A DNA stretch of 64,000 nt from Candidatus Symbiobacter mobilis CR (GCF_000477435.1 NC_022576.1:1612001-1676000), one strand, 5' to 3'. Counted from the stretch's first letter, positions 18,980 to 33,900 are shown. Notes: generated by a model from the sequence alone, not told the origin. Program-made: numbers and translations.

Positions 18980-21900
18980 ATGCGCCCATCCGTCACGCTC
19001 GCGGCTTGGATCCTGACTCTTTTGCTATCTGCCTGCGGGGGTGGAGGGGGAGGAGGCGGTGGCACTCCGCTAACCACGGTCGATACCACTGCCTCCGGTG
19101 GCGGCACGGCTACCACCGTCGCGACGACGACCACGACGACGGTGCCGAAGCCGGAGGCGATGTTCACCGATGCGCCCAGTACGCTGACGCTGGAGTTAGA
19201 AGAAGCGCCCTGCTACACCATCCGGGGTGGCGTTCCCCCATACACCGCGCAATCCGACAACTCCAAGCTGCTGGCCGCGACGAAGCCCGCACCTTCGACA
19301 CGCGCGGGTGCCATGGAAGGCGACTACGAGTTTTGCATCGCCCCCAAAGCGGTCGGTACTGCATCGATCGTCATCAAAGATGCCGTAGGCGTTAGCAGTT
19401 CGGTCATCGTCACGATCCCCGACTCGGACGTTCTGTTCACCGATCTGGGCACTGCGCTCAATCTGGCCGTCGGCACCACCAATTTCGCTACGGTGTATGG
19501 GGGCACCACCTTCGATCTGGACCCCAATATTCCGTACCGCGTCAACAACAGCAACCCCAGCGTCGTCCGCACTGAGATCCAAGGCAACCGACTGGTCGTA
19601 CAGGCATTGGCTGCCGGTACCGCCACGATTGCCATCAGTGACGCCGAAGGCAAGCTGACCACCATTGCCGTCACGGCACTGCCCCCCACGGAGCTGTACA
19701 CCGATGCCCCCAGTACCGTCACCCTCGCTGCAGGCACGTCGGCCATATATCAGGTTTTTGGCGGTTCCCAGACTGGGCAACCCAATCCCCTTCCCTACCA
19801 AGTCGTCAACAGCAAACCCGCCGTGGCGATAGGGCACGTCGAGGATGGCATCCTGACCATCGAGGCCAAGGAATACGGTGAGGCAACCATCCTGATTCGT
19901 GACCCGGTGGATTCCACCCGCAGCAAAAAAATCATCGTCTCGGTGCCAGCATCGGGCGTGCTGTATTCGACTGCCCCAGCCAATCTGGAGCTTGCCCGGG
20001 AAGCCTTCGGCGAATTCCTGCTCTTCGGTGGCACTGCACCGTACAAGGTCGCCCTCAACAACAAACCCCTGGTCGCCAGCGCCAGCATCGACGGCAAAAA
20101 CCTGACGATCACTGGCAAACAGCCTGGAACTACGACGCTCGTCGTGCAAGACAACCTGGGCGCCAAGCTGACGATCACCGTTACCGTGACGGCACCGCAG
20201 ACGATCGCGCTATTCACGACTGCACCAGATTCCCTGACCATGCCCCAAGCAGTCGATGCCACGCAGACTTTCGCCATCCTTGGCGGAACACCCGACTACA
20301 CCGTCACCAGTAGCAACCCTGACGTGGTTGCTGTGGATTCCCCCGCATCTGGCGAAAACAGCTACACCCTCCGCACCAAAGGCCAGGGTGCGGCGACGAT
20401 CGTCATCCGCGATGCCGAAGGCGTCACCATCCAGATCGTCGCCACGGTGCCCTTGCGCGCCCTGTTTGCCGACGCCCCGGACAACCTCGTTCTCAGCGCT
20501 ACGGAACCGGCCAATACCTACATCGTCACCCTTTCCGGAGGCGCTCTAGGCTATTCAGCCCAATCCGCGCAGCCTGCGGTTGCATCCGTGGCGTTGATCG
20601 ACGGAACGACGAACCAGTTCCGCATCACTGGCCACACCCCCGGAACGACCTCCATCCTGTTCAAAGACACAGCCAATGCCTCGATAGTCATTGCCGTGAC
20701 TGTCCCCACCCCCGCCGCGCTCTTCACCACTGCGGGAACTGCCATGCAAATCCTGCATGGAACGACCGTCTTTCATACGGTGCATGGCGGCACCAAGCCG
20801 TATTCCGTCGGCAGCAGCGGGGAAATCATTGATGCAGAGTACGACACAGTCAATGAACGGCTCGTCATCAAGGCCCTATCGCCTGGGCGCGAAGTCCTCG
20901 CAATCAGTGATGCCGTGGGCCATGTCATCACTGTCGACATCACCGTCCAATCCGGTCTCTATACCGATGCGCCGACAAGTTTTGCCCTTGCCACGGGCGC
21001 CGGAAACGAATACACCATTTACAACGGCGTACCCCGCGACACTGCGGACCCCGATGATCCGAAATACTTTGTCAACAGCACGCATCCCAACGTCGCCAGC
21101 GCCACCGTCAAAGGCTCCACGCTGTACATAGCCGGGGTTGCCGAAGGGAGCGCGACGATCGTCGTCAGCGATAAAGCCGGCGCGACGATCTCCATCACCG
21201 TCACCGTTACCCCTCTGGGCGCGCTTACCAGCACCGCGCCAGCCACCCTCTCGCTGCCCGCTGGAACCGGCAATCTGTACACCGTTTCCGGCGGGAAAGG
21301 CCCCTACGAGCCATCCAGCGCTAATCCCTTGCTCGTCACCGCCAGCATGGAAGGTTCGGTGCTCCGTATCGATGCTCTTCCCGGAACCCTTGGTGGATCG
21401 AGCAACGTCCTGGTCAAAGATGCCAATGGAACGACCTTAACGATTGCCGTCACGGTCACGACGGTTCCGCTGATGACGACGGCGCCTGCGCGGCTGGCCA
21501 TCGCTGCGGATACCGAACCCAAAGTCTTCGCGATTCTGGGCGGAACGGGCAAATACTCGGTCGTCAACACCCATCCGGCTATCGCCTCCGCCGAGATCGA
21601 CGAAGAAAAATCCCTCCTTGCCATCAAGGGGTCGATGCCGGGAACGGGGTCGATCCTGCTCAGTGACTCCGGCGGCGCAACGGTGACGATCGAAGTCGTC
21701 GTCAACGCCCCAGGCCCGCTGTACCTCAGCGCCCCCAGTTGCGTCAATACCGGTGGCGGAAGCGGCGCGCCAGTCTGTGGCAGCACGGTGTACATCGCTC
21801 CCGGCGATTCCGATGTCTTCGACATCATCGGCGGCATCCCGCCCTACGTCGCCAACAGCAGCAACAAAGCCATTGGAATCGGAACCATCAAAGACGGCAA

Positions 21901-24900
21901 CCGCCTGCACGTCGAAGCCTCTGCATCGGCCACCCCCGCCGCCACCGCGCAAATTTCCGTGACCGACGCAGCCGGGTCGCAAATCAACCTCACGCTTGTC
22001 GCGCACATCCCGCCGCTTTCCACTACGGCGCCGACTAGCACGACCGTGGCCATCGGCGGCACCCCGGTGGAATTCCAGCTCACCGGCGGTGTCGCTTCCT
22101 CTTCCTATATCGTGGCAAGCAGCGACCCCACCGTCGTCAAAGTCGAACTCGACCCAGACAACGGCAATGTCTATACCCTCACCGGTCTGAAGCCAGGTTC
22201 CGCAGTCATCACGCTGCGTGATGCGGCTGGCACGGCCCTCTCTGTCGCAGTGACCGTTCCCGCTGTGGATGCGCTCTTCACCAACGCGCCATCAAGCATC
22301 GTGCTGGCTGCAGGGTCGCCACCCTACCGAGCCAACGTCTACGGCGGAATGCGCTTTGGCGGCGAAGCTCCGTATATCGCCGGAAGCAGCAACCCCGCAG
22401 TCGCGACCGCGACGGTCGATGAGGAAGGCACCCTGCTGCTGCAAGCGCATTCCGCAGGAACAGCACAGATTGCGATCAACGACGCGAAGGGGGCGGTCGT
22501 TTTCGTCTACGTCACCGTTCCCGATCCAGCCACGCTGTACACCGATGCCCCTGCCAATCTGACGCTCGCCGCAAACACCGAAAACCAGTTCACCATCTTT
22601 GGCGGAACGCCGATTGATGGGCCACAGCAGTACCAAGTCAACAACAGCGATGACAGCATTGCCACGGTGTCGATTGCCGGTTCGTCGATCACCATCGCGG
22701 GCTTGGCTGCCGGTTCCACGCAGGTCACCATCAGTGATGCGAAAGGCAAAACCTTGACCTTGGCTGTCACCGTTCCCGCTGCAAGCGCTTTGACAACCAC
22801 CGCTCCCGCCAACCTGACGCTGACTGCCGGAACGGGCAATTCCTATGTCGTATCTGGTGGTGTCGCGCCCTATATGCCTCCTATCAGCGCGAACAAGGAC
22901 CTCGTCACTGCGTCGATCGACAACGACAACAAGGTGCTGCGCATTGATGCCGTTGCCGGAACCCTTGGCGGTACAAGCAACGTCATCGTTCGCGATAGCA
23001 AAGGCGCATCGTTGACGATTGCGGTCAGCGTTCCGACAGTGCCTCTCTTTACCACGGCACCGTCCACGCTCAACCTGCCTAGGTCTGCGGAATCTCTACC
23101 TTACGCCATCTATGGTGGAACGCCTGAATACACGGTGACAACATCGCATCCCGGTGTCGTCCAGGTCGAACGGGATAGCACGACTTCGTTCACGCTGACT
23201 CCCAAATCGGGCGGTACGGCCTCCGTTGAAATCAAAGATGCCAAAGGCCAGACGGTCACCATCTCGGTCACAGTCGCATCGACCGCGCTCTTCACGGACG
23301 CGCCTGCGAACATTTCTTTGGCTGCCGGCACCGACTACCGCGTTGCTGTTTCCGGCGGTATCGGCCCCTACACCGCGTTGAGCAGCTCACCCAATATCGC
23401 CACCACATCCACTGTCGGCCCGGATGGCGCCTTCACGATTTCCGCAGTCGCCACGGCCACATCGGCGGTATCGATCAAGGTGCAAGACTCCACCGGCACA
23501 GCCATCACCCTTTCCGTCACGGTCTTTGCGCCGACGGCAGTCTTCACCGACACCCCATCGACGATCACCCTCGCGCAAGGCGCAACGCATTTTTCCCATA
23601 TTTTTGGCGGGACAGGTCCCTATACCGTCAACAACAGCAACCCGGCTGTGGTCACCACTCCCGTTGGCGCGCTGGCTGCTGACGTTTCCAGCTTCTCCAT
23701 CGCAGCCCGGTCGGCAGGTACTGCCACCATCGCCATTGCTGATGCACAAGGCAGCGTCACCACCATCACCGTGACTGTCCCCGCAGCCGGTGTCGTCTTC
23801 ACGGATGCCCCGACGGGCCTAACGCTCGCTACCGATACCGCCAGCCCGTCGTACAGCATCGGCGGTGGGGAACCGCTGGCGAATGGCAACTACCGTATCA
23901 CGAGCAGCAGCCCTTCTGTGGCTGTTCCTTCGGTGGCGGAAGGCAAGGCCTTCTCGATCATCGGCATGGGTAGCGGTTCGGCCAACATCATCATCACCGA
24001 CGCCCAGGGGAAATCGGCAACCATCGCCGTCACGGTCGTCCCACCCGGAACGCTGATGACCTCTGCGCCCGGAATCCTGACGCTGAACGCTGGTTCCGGC
24101 AACACCTATGTCATTTCCGGCGGGGTCAAGCCCTATACCGTAACCAGCGCCAAACCCGCACTGGTCACTGCCACCCTCAGCGGTGACGATCGCTCGTTCC
24201 TGGAGATCGATGCCCTGCCCGGCACGGCAGGCGGCCAAAGCAATGTCATCGTTCGCGATGCCCAAGGCGCTTCGGTGACGATCTCCGTCACCGTTCCCAC
24301 GCTCGATCTCTTCACTACCGCCCCGTCTACGTTGAACCTGCCCAAGGCGGGTACTGCAACCTTCGCCATCCTCGGCGGGTCTCCGGCATACACCGTCACC
24401 AGCTCTGATACGGCTGTCGTCACCGTTACCCAGCCCACCGCTGATTCGTACATGCTCACTGCCAAGTCCGGCGGTACCGCAACCATCCAGATCAAGGATT
24501 CCAAAGGCGCTACCGTCTCGGTTTCCGTCACCGTCGCTTCCACTGCACTCTTCGTCGATGCTCCGCCCAATGTCGTCGTCGCCATCGGTGCTGACTACGA
24601 TGTCACTGTCTCCGGCGGCGTTGGCCCCTACACCGCGCTGAGCAGCGATCCCGCCATCGCAACAGCTTCCACAGTCGGCAACGATGGCGTATTCACCGTC
24701 CATGGCATCGCTGCAGGTTCCGCAGCCGTCACCGTCAAGGACGCTGCGGGTACCACTTTCACCCTCTCCCTCACTGTCCCCGCTCCGGCTGCTCTGTTTA
24801 GTACTGCGCCCGCAACCCTGCAAATCCTTCACGGTGCTACCAACACCTACAAGGTCTTTGGCGGTACCAAGCCTTATGTCGTTAACAGCAACGGTGTCAT

Positions 24901-27900
24901 CGCAGAAGCCACCATCGCCGCTGACGACACCCTCACCATCACAGGCAAGGTGCCCGGGCACACAACCATCGCCATCAGCGATGCCAAGGGCGCTGTGATC
25001 TCCATCGACGTCACCGTCAACCAAGGCATGTACTCCGATGCCCCGGCATCCCTCACCCTCGCCAGCGGTACCGGAAACACCTACACCGTCTTCGGTGGCA
25101 CCCAGTTCCCCGGCGCCGATAAGTACTCCGTCAACGTCGGTGATACCCGCGTCGTCACCGCCACCATCTCCGGCGCCGATCTCGCCATCACCGGTGTCTC
25201 GGTAGGTACCACCAATGTCCTCGTTCGCGATGCTTCCGGTACCACCGTCACCATCGCCGTCACTGTCACCGCTCCCGGCGCATTGCTCACCACCGCGCCC
25301 ACCGACCTCAGCCTCTCCGCTGGTACCGGCAACACCTACGTCATCTCCGGCGGCGTCGGCCCCTACACCGCGACCAGCGCCAACACCAGCCTCGTCACCG
25401 CTTCCACCAGCGGCGCCAACGGTGCGTTCCTCCGCATCGATGCCCTCGCAGGCACCACAGGCGGACAAAGCAATGTCATCGTTCGCGATGCACAAGGCAA
25501 TTCCGTCACCATCTCCGTCACCGTGCCTACCCTGGCACTCTTCACCACCGCTCCTGCCTCAGTCAATCTGTCCAAGGCAGCCACCGCGACCTTCGCGATC
25601 CTCGGCGGGTCTCCCAACTACACCGTCACCAGTTCTGACGATTCCGTCCTTGTCGCCACCCAGCCCGATGCGGATTCGTTCCTGTTGACCGCCAAATCCG
25701 GTGGTACCGCTACTGTCCAAATCAAGGATTCCAAGGGCGCTACCGTCACTGTTGCAGTCACCGTCGCAGCCACCACGCTCTTCGTCGACGCTCCAGCCAA
25801 CATCATCGTCGCCGATGGCACCGATTACGACGTCACCATCTCCGGCGGCGTGGGCCCCTACACCGCCCTCAGCAGCACTCCTGCTGTCGCCACTGCCTCC
25901 GCTGTCGGCAATGACGGGGGCTTCACCATCTCGGGCGTCGATCCAGGCGTCACGGCCATCACCGTCAAGGACGCTACCGGCGCAACCCTCACCCTCTCCG
26001 TCACCGTTCCCGCTCCCGCAACGCTCTTTACCGACACACCCTCCGCGCTCACCCTCTCCATCGGAACCAGCCACTTCACCCGCGTCTTCGGCGGTACCGG
26101 CCCCTACTCCGTCAACAACAGCAATCCCGCTGTCGTCACCACCGCTACCGGCTCCCTCGGCGCTGGCGTCTCCGCGTTCACCATCTCCGCCAAGTCCGCT
26201 GGCTCCGCCACCGTCGCCATCGCTGACTCTCTGGGCAATACCCTCACCATCGCCGTCACCGTGCCCACCGCCGCGACTGTCTTCACCGACGGGCCTGCAA
26301 GCATCGCACTCGCTGCGGGTACTTCCAGCTCCGTCTTCACCGTCGGCGGCGGCGAACCCTTCGCGGGCGGCAATTACCACTTCTCCAGCTCCAACCCCGC
26401 CGTTGCCACTCCCTCGGTCACCGAAGGCAAGTCCTTCACCATTGATGCGCTCGCCAGCGGGACGGCCAATATCGTCGCCATCGACTCGAAGGGTGCCAGC
26501 ACAATCATCCCGGTCACCGTCGCTGCACCCAGTGCCTTGTTCACCACCGCCCCTGCGACCCTCACCCTCACGATGGGCACTTCCAGTCCGACCTATTCCA
26601 TTTCCGGGGGCGTGCCTTTCTCTACTGATGGGAGTTACTCCATCGTCAGTGATATCCCTGACCTCGCTCGTGCCATAGCGACTACGACCACAGTGGGGGG
26701 CATCACTTCAACATCCTTTGTTATCGAGGCTCTGCCCAACACCAACGGTGGATTTACCTATATCACCATCCGGGACTCCCAAGGCAACCAACGAACCGTC
26801 TACGTCACGGTGCCCGCTCCCGATCCGCTCTTTACGACTGCCCCGGACGTGCTGAACCTGCCCAAGGCAGGCACGGCGACCTTCGCGATCCTCGGTGGGT
26901 CTCCCGGCTATACCGTCACCAGTTCCAATACGGCTGTCATCGCCGTCACCCAACCTGACGCAAGCTCATACACCTTGACTGCCAAGTCCGGTGGTTATGC
27001 AGCTATTCAGATCAAAGATTCTCGAGGCGTGATGGTCATCATCTCCGTCAATGTCGCTTCCACTACGCTCTTTTTCGATGCCCCGCCCAATGTCATCCTC
27101 GCTGCCAACAGCGATTACCCGGTCACCATCTCCGGCGGCGTAGGTCCCTACACCGCAACCAGCGGCGATCCTTCCGTCGCCACCGCATCCGCCGTCGGCA
27201 ACGATGGTGTCTTCACGATCCATGGTGTCGCTGCAGGAACTGCAGCGATGGCCATCAAGGATGCTACAGGCACTTCCATCGTCCTTTCTGTCACCGTCCC
27301 CGCCCCAACCACCCTCTTTACCACCGCAGGTACTGCCATGCAACTCCTGCATGGAACGACCGCTTTCCACACGATCCATGGCGGTACCGAGCCCTACACC
27401 GTCCACAGCAGCGGGGAAATCATCCAAGCCGACTATGACCCCATTACCCGCCAACTCGCTATCAGAGCAGTATCGGAAGGACATGAGATCATGGCCATCA
27501 GCGATGCCGTCGGCAAAGTCGTCACCATCGACATCACCGTCCAATCCGGTATGTATACCGATGCTCCTGCCAGCTTCTCTCTTGCCATGGGTGCTGGGAA
27601 CGAGTACACCATCTATGGCGGCGTCCCCCATAGCACCACCGGCCCCAACGAACCCAAGTACAACGTCAACAATACCGACCCGAATGTCGTCAACGCCACC
27701 ATCCGTGGTTCCACCCTGTCGATCGGCGGTCTATCCCAAGGAACTGCCACGCTCGTGGTCAGTGATACCGCTGGTGCCACGATCGCCGTCACCGTCACCG
27801 TCGTCGCTCCAAGCGCACTGCTGACCACCGCACCCTCTAATCTCACACTATCGGCTGGATCAGGCAACACCTACGTCATCTCCGGCGGCGTAGGCCCCTA

Positions 27901-30900
27901 CACCGCGACCAGCGCCAATACCGGCCTCGTCACCGCTTCCACCAGCGGAACGAACGGCTCGCTGCTGCGCATTGATGCCGTAGCAGGCACCACCGGCGGA
28001 CAAAGCAATGTCATCGTTCGCGACAACCAAGGCGCTTCGGTCACTATCTCCGTCACCGTTCCCACTATTGATCTCTTCACCACTGCGCCAGCAACGCTTG
28101 ATCTCCCCCGGTTTGGATCGGGCATTTATGCCATCGTCGGCGGGTCTCCCATCTATACCGTCACCAGCGCCAACGAGGCGATCGTCGAAGTCACCCGACC
28201 TGACGCACAGTCCTTTACGTTGACAGCCAAGTCCGGCGGTACGACCACCGTCCAGATCAAGGATTCCCAAGGCAAGACAGTAAGCATCTCCGTCACCGTT
28301 GCAGCCACCGCACTCTTTGTCGATGCTCCGACCAACATCATCGTTGGCGTGGGCGCCGACTACCCAGTCACCATCTCTGGCGGCGTAGGCCCGTATACCG
28401 CGCTGGGTAGCGATGCAACCGTTGCCACCACGACGGCAGTCGATGCCAATGGTCTGTTCACGATCCATGGTGTCGGAGCCGGTACCGCCGCGATCACGGT
28501 CAAAGACGCCACGAGCGCGACCCTGACAGTCTCCGTCACGGTTCCCGCTCCGACGGCGTTGTACTCCGACGCGCCAGCTACGCTCCAGATCCTCCAGGGC
28601 GCGACGAACTACTACACAATTTATGGCGGAACCAAACCCTACACCGTCAATGGCAACAGCGTCGTCGCCAAGGCCACGCTGATCGATGACACCTTGAGCC
28701 TGTCGGGCCTGGTTCCCGGCCACCAAACCGTTGCGATCAGCGATGCCAAAGGCGCAGTCATCACGATTGATGTGACCGTCAACCAAGGCATGTACACCGA
28801 TGCCCCGGCCAACCTCAGCTTGGCTAGCGGAACCGGCAACACCTTCGCGGTCTTTGGTGGCATTCCGCTGTCCGGCGCGAACAAATACACCGTCAATGTT
28901 GGCGATACCCGCATTGCCACGGCCTTCGTAACCGGAACCACGTTGGCTGTCACAGGCGTTGCCCCAGGTTCCACCACCGTGGTGCTGAGCGACTCTGTAG
29001 GCGCAACGGTTGCGGTCAACGTCACGATCACCGCGCCCGGCGCGCTGTCCTCGACCGCGCCCAGCTCGCTGACCTTAACCACGGGTACCGGCAACAACTA
29101 CGTCGTATCTGGTGGCGTTGCGCCGTACACCGTCACCAGCGCCAACGAAGCCCTGGTCGAAGCCACCGTTGCAGGCGCAGTGCTCCGCATCGATGCCGTT
29201 GCGGGAACGGCTGGCGGGGTCAGCAACGTCATCGTCCGTGACAACCAAGGTGCAACCTACACCATCGCCGTGACTGCGCAACCCGCCACATTGATGACGA
29301 CTGCTCCGTCACCGCTGGCCATCGCTGCGGGGGTGGGCGCACGCACCTTTGCCGTGTTCGGCGGTACGGGCGACTACACGGTCGAAAGTACCTACCCGGA
29401 TATCGTCTCGGCTACCCTGGCTGGCGATGTGTTGGAGATCACGGGTTCCATCCCCGGTACTGGGGCAGTCCTCGTTCGCGATTCGTCCGGTGCCATCGTC
29501 CAGATCGACGTGGTCGTCAATGCCCAAGGGCCGTTGTACCTTAGCGCACCAGGATGTACGAACGAGGGGGGTGGAGGCTCCGCCCCGGTCTGCGGCAGCA
29601 CCATCTCGGTGGCACCAGGCGATTCCAACACGTTCAACATCATCGGAGGCATTCCACCCTACGTGGCAAACAGCAGCGACCTGCGTATCGGGTATGGGAC
29701 CATCGTCAACGGCAACCAATTGGAAGTCACAGGGCTGGTGACAGACATCCTGCCCCCCACTGTGCAAATTTCGGTCACCGACGCGGCTGGGAGGCAGATC
29801 AACCTGACCCTCAACGTACAGGCCAGCCTGCTTGCAACCACAGCTCCATCCAACCTGACCCTTGCCGCAACGGGCGCGGCGGCTACGGGCAGTTATGTGG
29901 TGTCCGGGGGAGTTGGCCCGTACTCCATCTTGAGCTCGGATACTTCCGTGGCCACCGTCTCGATGCCCAACCCGGCGAACGGTGCCTTCACCGTCACCGG
30001 CAAGGCAATGGGAACGACGACCCTGACTTTGCGCGATGCGACGAATGCGACGATCACAATCGGCGTAACAGTCCCTGCGCCGCAAACGCTGTTTGCCGAT
30101 ACGCCCTCCTCCCTGGTGCTCGCAGCAGACAAAACGCACACCGTGCGGATGCAAGGCGGCATTCCCTTTGCGTCGGGCAGTCCCTATAGCGTGGGAACGA
30201 GCAACCCCGCAGTCGCCACGGCGGCGGTCGATGCCCAAGGCGTGGTGACGATCACCGCCAAATCGGCAGGGACGGCGCTGATTGCCATTAGCGACTCGCA
30301 GGCTAGCACCGTCACGATCACCGTGACCGTTCCCGCGCCGGATGCGCTCTATACCGATGCGCCGGCAAGCCTGTCCCTTGCGCAGGGAACGGCGAACACG
30401 TTCACGATCTTCGGTGGCGTACCGTATGAGACAGATCCGAACTACACCGCGAACGTCAGCCACGAATCAATCGTCGCCGCAACGATTGCAGGGTCGTCGT
30501 TGACCCTTGATGCCCTATCCGCAGGCAATGCCAGCGTCGTGTTGAGCGATTCCCAAGGGAACCGGATCACCTTGAACGTCACCGTTTCCGACTCCGCTGC
30601 CTTGGGTACCACTGCGCCCAACAACATCGTCTTGACGATGGGCGAATCCGACAGCTACAGCGTGTTTGGCGGCACTGCGCCCTACACAGCGGAAAGCGGC
30701 CAACCCTCGCTGGTCTCGGCAACGATGGGCGGAGGCGATGGAAAACGCCTCGACCTTGCTGCGGCGACCGGAACGAATGGCGGTACCGCGAACGTGATCG
30801 TGACTGACGCGAAGGGCGCGCAGCTTGCGCTCGCAGTCACGGTACCGGCTCCGACCGCGTTGTTCACGACTGCGCCCAACACCGTGACCATGCCTAGCGC

Positions 30901-33900
30901 CGGAGGTACCCGCAGCTTCTCGATCCATGGCGGGAAAGCAGGCTACACCGTTACCAGCAGTGATACCGGAGTGGTCAGCGTGACGCTGGCAGGTTCCGAC
31001 TACACCCTCACCAGCGTGGCGGGTGGTACTGCGACGATCACCATCAAAGACAGCCAAGGCGCCACCGTCAGCCTGACGGCAACGGTGCCCTCCGGCCCGG
31101 CACTCTTTACCGACGCCCCGGCCAACATCACCCTGGGCACGGCATCCCCCGCCTACACGGTGACGATTTCCGGCGGCACTGCTCCCTACGCGGCACAAAG
31201 CAGTGACCCTGCCGTCGTGACGGCCACCACCCCAGCGGCCAACGGTAAGTTCGACCTCACGGCCATCGGCGCAGGCACTGCCGCCGTGTACGTGACCGAC
31301 AGCCTCGGCGCGACCATCGTCCTGTCCGTGACCGTTCCGGCGCCGACTGCCCTCTTCAGCACTGCGCCGACGACCATGGAAATCCTGCACGGAACGACGA
31401 ACTTTTACAAGGTCTACGGTGGCACGGCACCCTACGTCGTCAACACGAGCGGCTTTGTCGCCAAGGCCGTGCTTGATCCGGTCACGCACGAACTGGCAAT
31501 CACCGGGGTGGTTACCGGGCATGAAACCATCGCAGTCAGTGATGCCAACGGTGCCGTCATCACGATTGACGCCACCGTGAACCAGGGGATGTACACCGAC
31601 GCGCCGACTGACTTGACATTGGCCAGCGGAACGGGGGTTTCCTTCACCATCTTTGGCGGTACGCCTTTCGTCGATCCGAACGACCCCAACAATCGCTACT
31701 ACGAGATCGAAAGCACCCGTGACGGCGTGGTCACCGCGACGATCACCCAATCCGTGCTCGACATTGCTGGCGTTGCCCCCGGGAACACCCAGCTCATCGT
31801 TCGCGACGCAGCAGGGGTGACCATCACGCTGTCCGCGACGGTCGTTGCTCCGGGGTCGCTACTCTCCACTGCGCCTTCCGACCTCACGCTCGTTGCCGGG
31901 AAGTCGGAAGACTACACGGTGTACGGAGGAACGGCTCCATACCACGCTGAAAGCTCACAGCCGAGCCTGGTGACTGCTGGCATCAATGGATCGACGCTGA
32001 CCATTGCCGCAGCAACGGGTTCGACCGGCGGGACGACACAAGTCCTGCTGACCGACAGTGTTGGCACGCAACGCACGATCACGGTCACGATCACCACGCC
32101 GCCTGCCCTGTTCACAACCGCGCCTTCCTCGCTGGCCATCGCTTCTGGCGGCGCTGCCAGAACGTTCGCGGTGTTGGGCGGGACAGCGCCGTACTCCGTG
32201 GTCAACACGCACCCGGCGATTGCGCAGGGTGTGATCGCCGCCAACACGGGCACCCTGGACATCACCGGCGTCAGCCAAGGAACGGCGCAATTGCTGATCA
32301 GCGATAGCCAAGGCGCGACAGTGACGGTATCCGTCACCGTTACCGCACCCGGCCCGCTGTTCACCAGCGCACCCTTGGACGTGACGCTCGCGACCGGGAT
32401 GTTCGGCAGCTATTCGATCCACGGCGGTACACCAACCTACGTCGTCAGCAGCAGCGATAGCGCTGTGGCAACGGCGGAACTCGTGAACCTGACCTCGGTC
32501 AAGATCACTGCCGTGGCATCGGGAACAGCCACCGTGACGGTGACCGACTTGGCTGGGACAGTGGTATCCATCGACGTGACCGTTCCATCGCCCGGTACGC
32601 TGTACACCACTGCACCCAGTACGCTGTACATCTCTCGCACATCCAGCCCATTCACCTACGCCATCTCCGGCGGATATGCACCCTACTCGGCAACAAGTAG
32701 CGAGCCTGGAATCGTCAGTGCAGCAGTGCAAGGATCGATGCTGAGCATCAGCGCAGTGTCATCGACCGTGCCAGCAGGCGTGGTGGACGTGGTGCTGCGT
32801 GACGCGCAAGGCCAAACCGTGACGATCACCGTCCACGTCGGCACATCGACCATGCTCTACACGACCGCGCCGATCGTTGCCTGCCCATCCAATACCCAAG
32901 GGGCCGCTACGTGCGTGATCACCGCGCCGAATTCGACGTACACGTACCTCGTCCACGGCGGATCGCCCTTTGAAGGCCAGTTGGCTTCCTACGCAGCGAC
33001 GAGCAGCAACGAATCCATCGTCACAGGCAGTTTTGCCGGGCCGGTGCTCACCATCGTCACGGGCGCCAATAGCGGGTTCGGAACGATCCAGGTGACCGAT
33101 GCGATGGGAACCAAGATCGACATTCCCGTGTGGGTAGGGACGGGTAACAGCGGGGGTACTGCGGTGTCTTCGTACCCCGTTCTATCCGCGAAGTTGCAAA
33201 CGCTTGCCGGAGCAGACACCAGCGCCATCGATGCGACCAACTACACCCTGCTCAAAGTCACGTTGAAAGATCCGTTCAGCGTCGGCATCGCCAACCAGGT
33301 CGTCAACGCCACGGGCGATACGAGCCAAGTCAGCTTCCCAGACGGCAGCGCAGCCCTGACCGACGCCACCGGCGTGGCCACGCTCAAAGTTGCACGGGCC
33401 AACCTGCTGGCGACGGGGGCTGGCGCGCTGACCGTCAACTACAACTACCAGCCCGGGATGATTACCCAATACAGCGACTCTTCCGCGCCACCCGCCACGG
33501 GCAGCCAACTATCAACCTATGTGGGCTACCAGGTCACGACTGCGAATATCACGCTCGAAGACCTGACCGTTGGTGATACCGATGACAACCCCGAAATCCT
33601 GCCAGCCTATGGAACGAGCCAGGTTACGGTGTCAGTCAATATCAATGGTGCGCCTGCGACATCGACCCCTGTATCGGTGAACTTCAGCGCCTCGTGCGGG
33701 CAGATCAGTCCTGCCACAGCGACGACCGACAACACCGGCAAAGTGCTCGTCACCTACTCAGCAACCGATCCTGCAGGCACTTCGCCCAGTACCCTGGGTT
33801 GCAGCGGCAAAACGGCACAAATCACCGCCAGCACCAGCGGCGCCGCTGCGGTCAGCAAGAATATTGCGATCCAAAGTGCCCCCGCAACGAGCATTGGCTT

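Larger units (their letters stand above)
19157..33170 (+). repeat. Array of about 55 Ig-like coding repeats with a five-domain higher-order period
   Basis: Individual repeats are about 235-300 bp. By domain subtype they group into blocks: ABCDE 20207-21469; FGHIDE 21470-23043; ABIJE 23044-24307; ABCDE 24308-25537; ABIJE 25538-26827; ABCDE 26828-28072; ABCDE 28073-29287; FGHIDE 29288-30856; ABCDE 30857-32104. Four divergent domains come before and four after (F plus three). Markers: A has FAILGG and TAKSGGTA; B has SGGVGPYTA; C has LQILHG; D starts GMYTDAP; E has RIDALAGT; F has LAIAA; G has two Cys (APVCGST). Five-domain blocks are 1215-1290 bp and six-domain blocks about 1570 bp. Adjacent domains are divergent while domains one block away are similar, the mark of block duplication. 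Confidence 0.85.

Noticed and set aside
19037..19066. Nine-glycine tract after the lipid Cys as a slippage (phase-variation) site
   Set aside because: The Gly codons are mixed (GGG, GGT, GGA, GGC), so there is no homopolymer or short repeat long enough to slip readily.
23819..25495. Long minus-strand open frames opposite the giant gene (also 29309-30463 and 30515-31750)
   Set aside because: They mirror the repeat codon pattern of the + strand gene, give low-complexity Gly/Asp-rich products, and have no ribosome sites; they are shadows of a repetitive gene.
19157..33170. CRISPR-like reading of the repeat region
   Set aside because: Units are about 235-300 bp, coding and in frame, with no short identical repeats and spacers and no cas genes.
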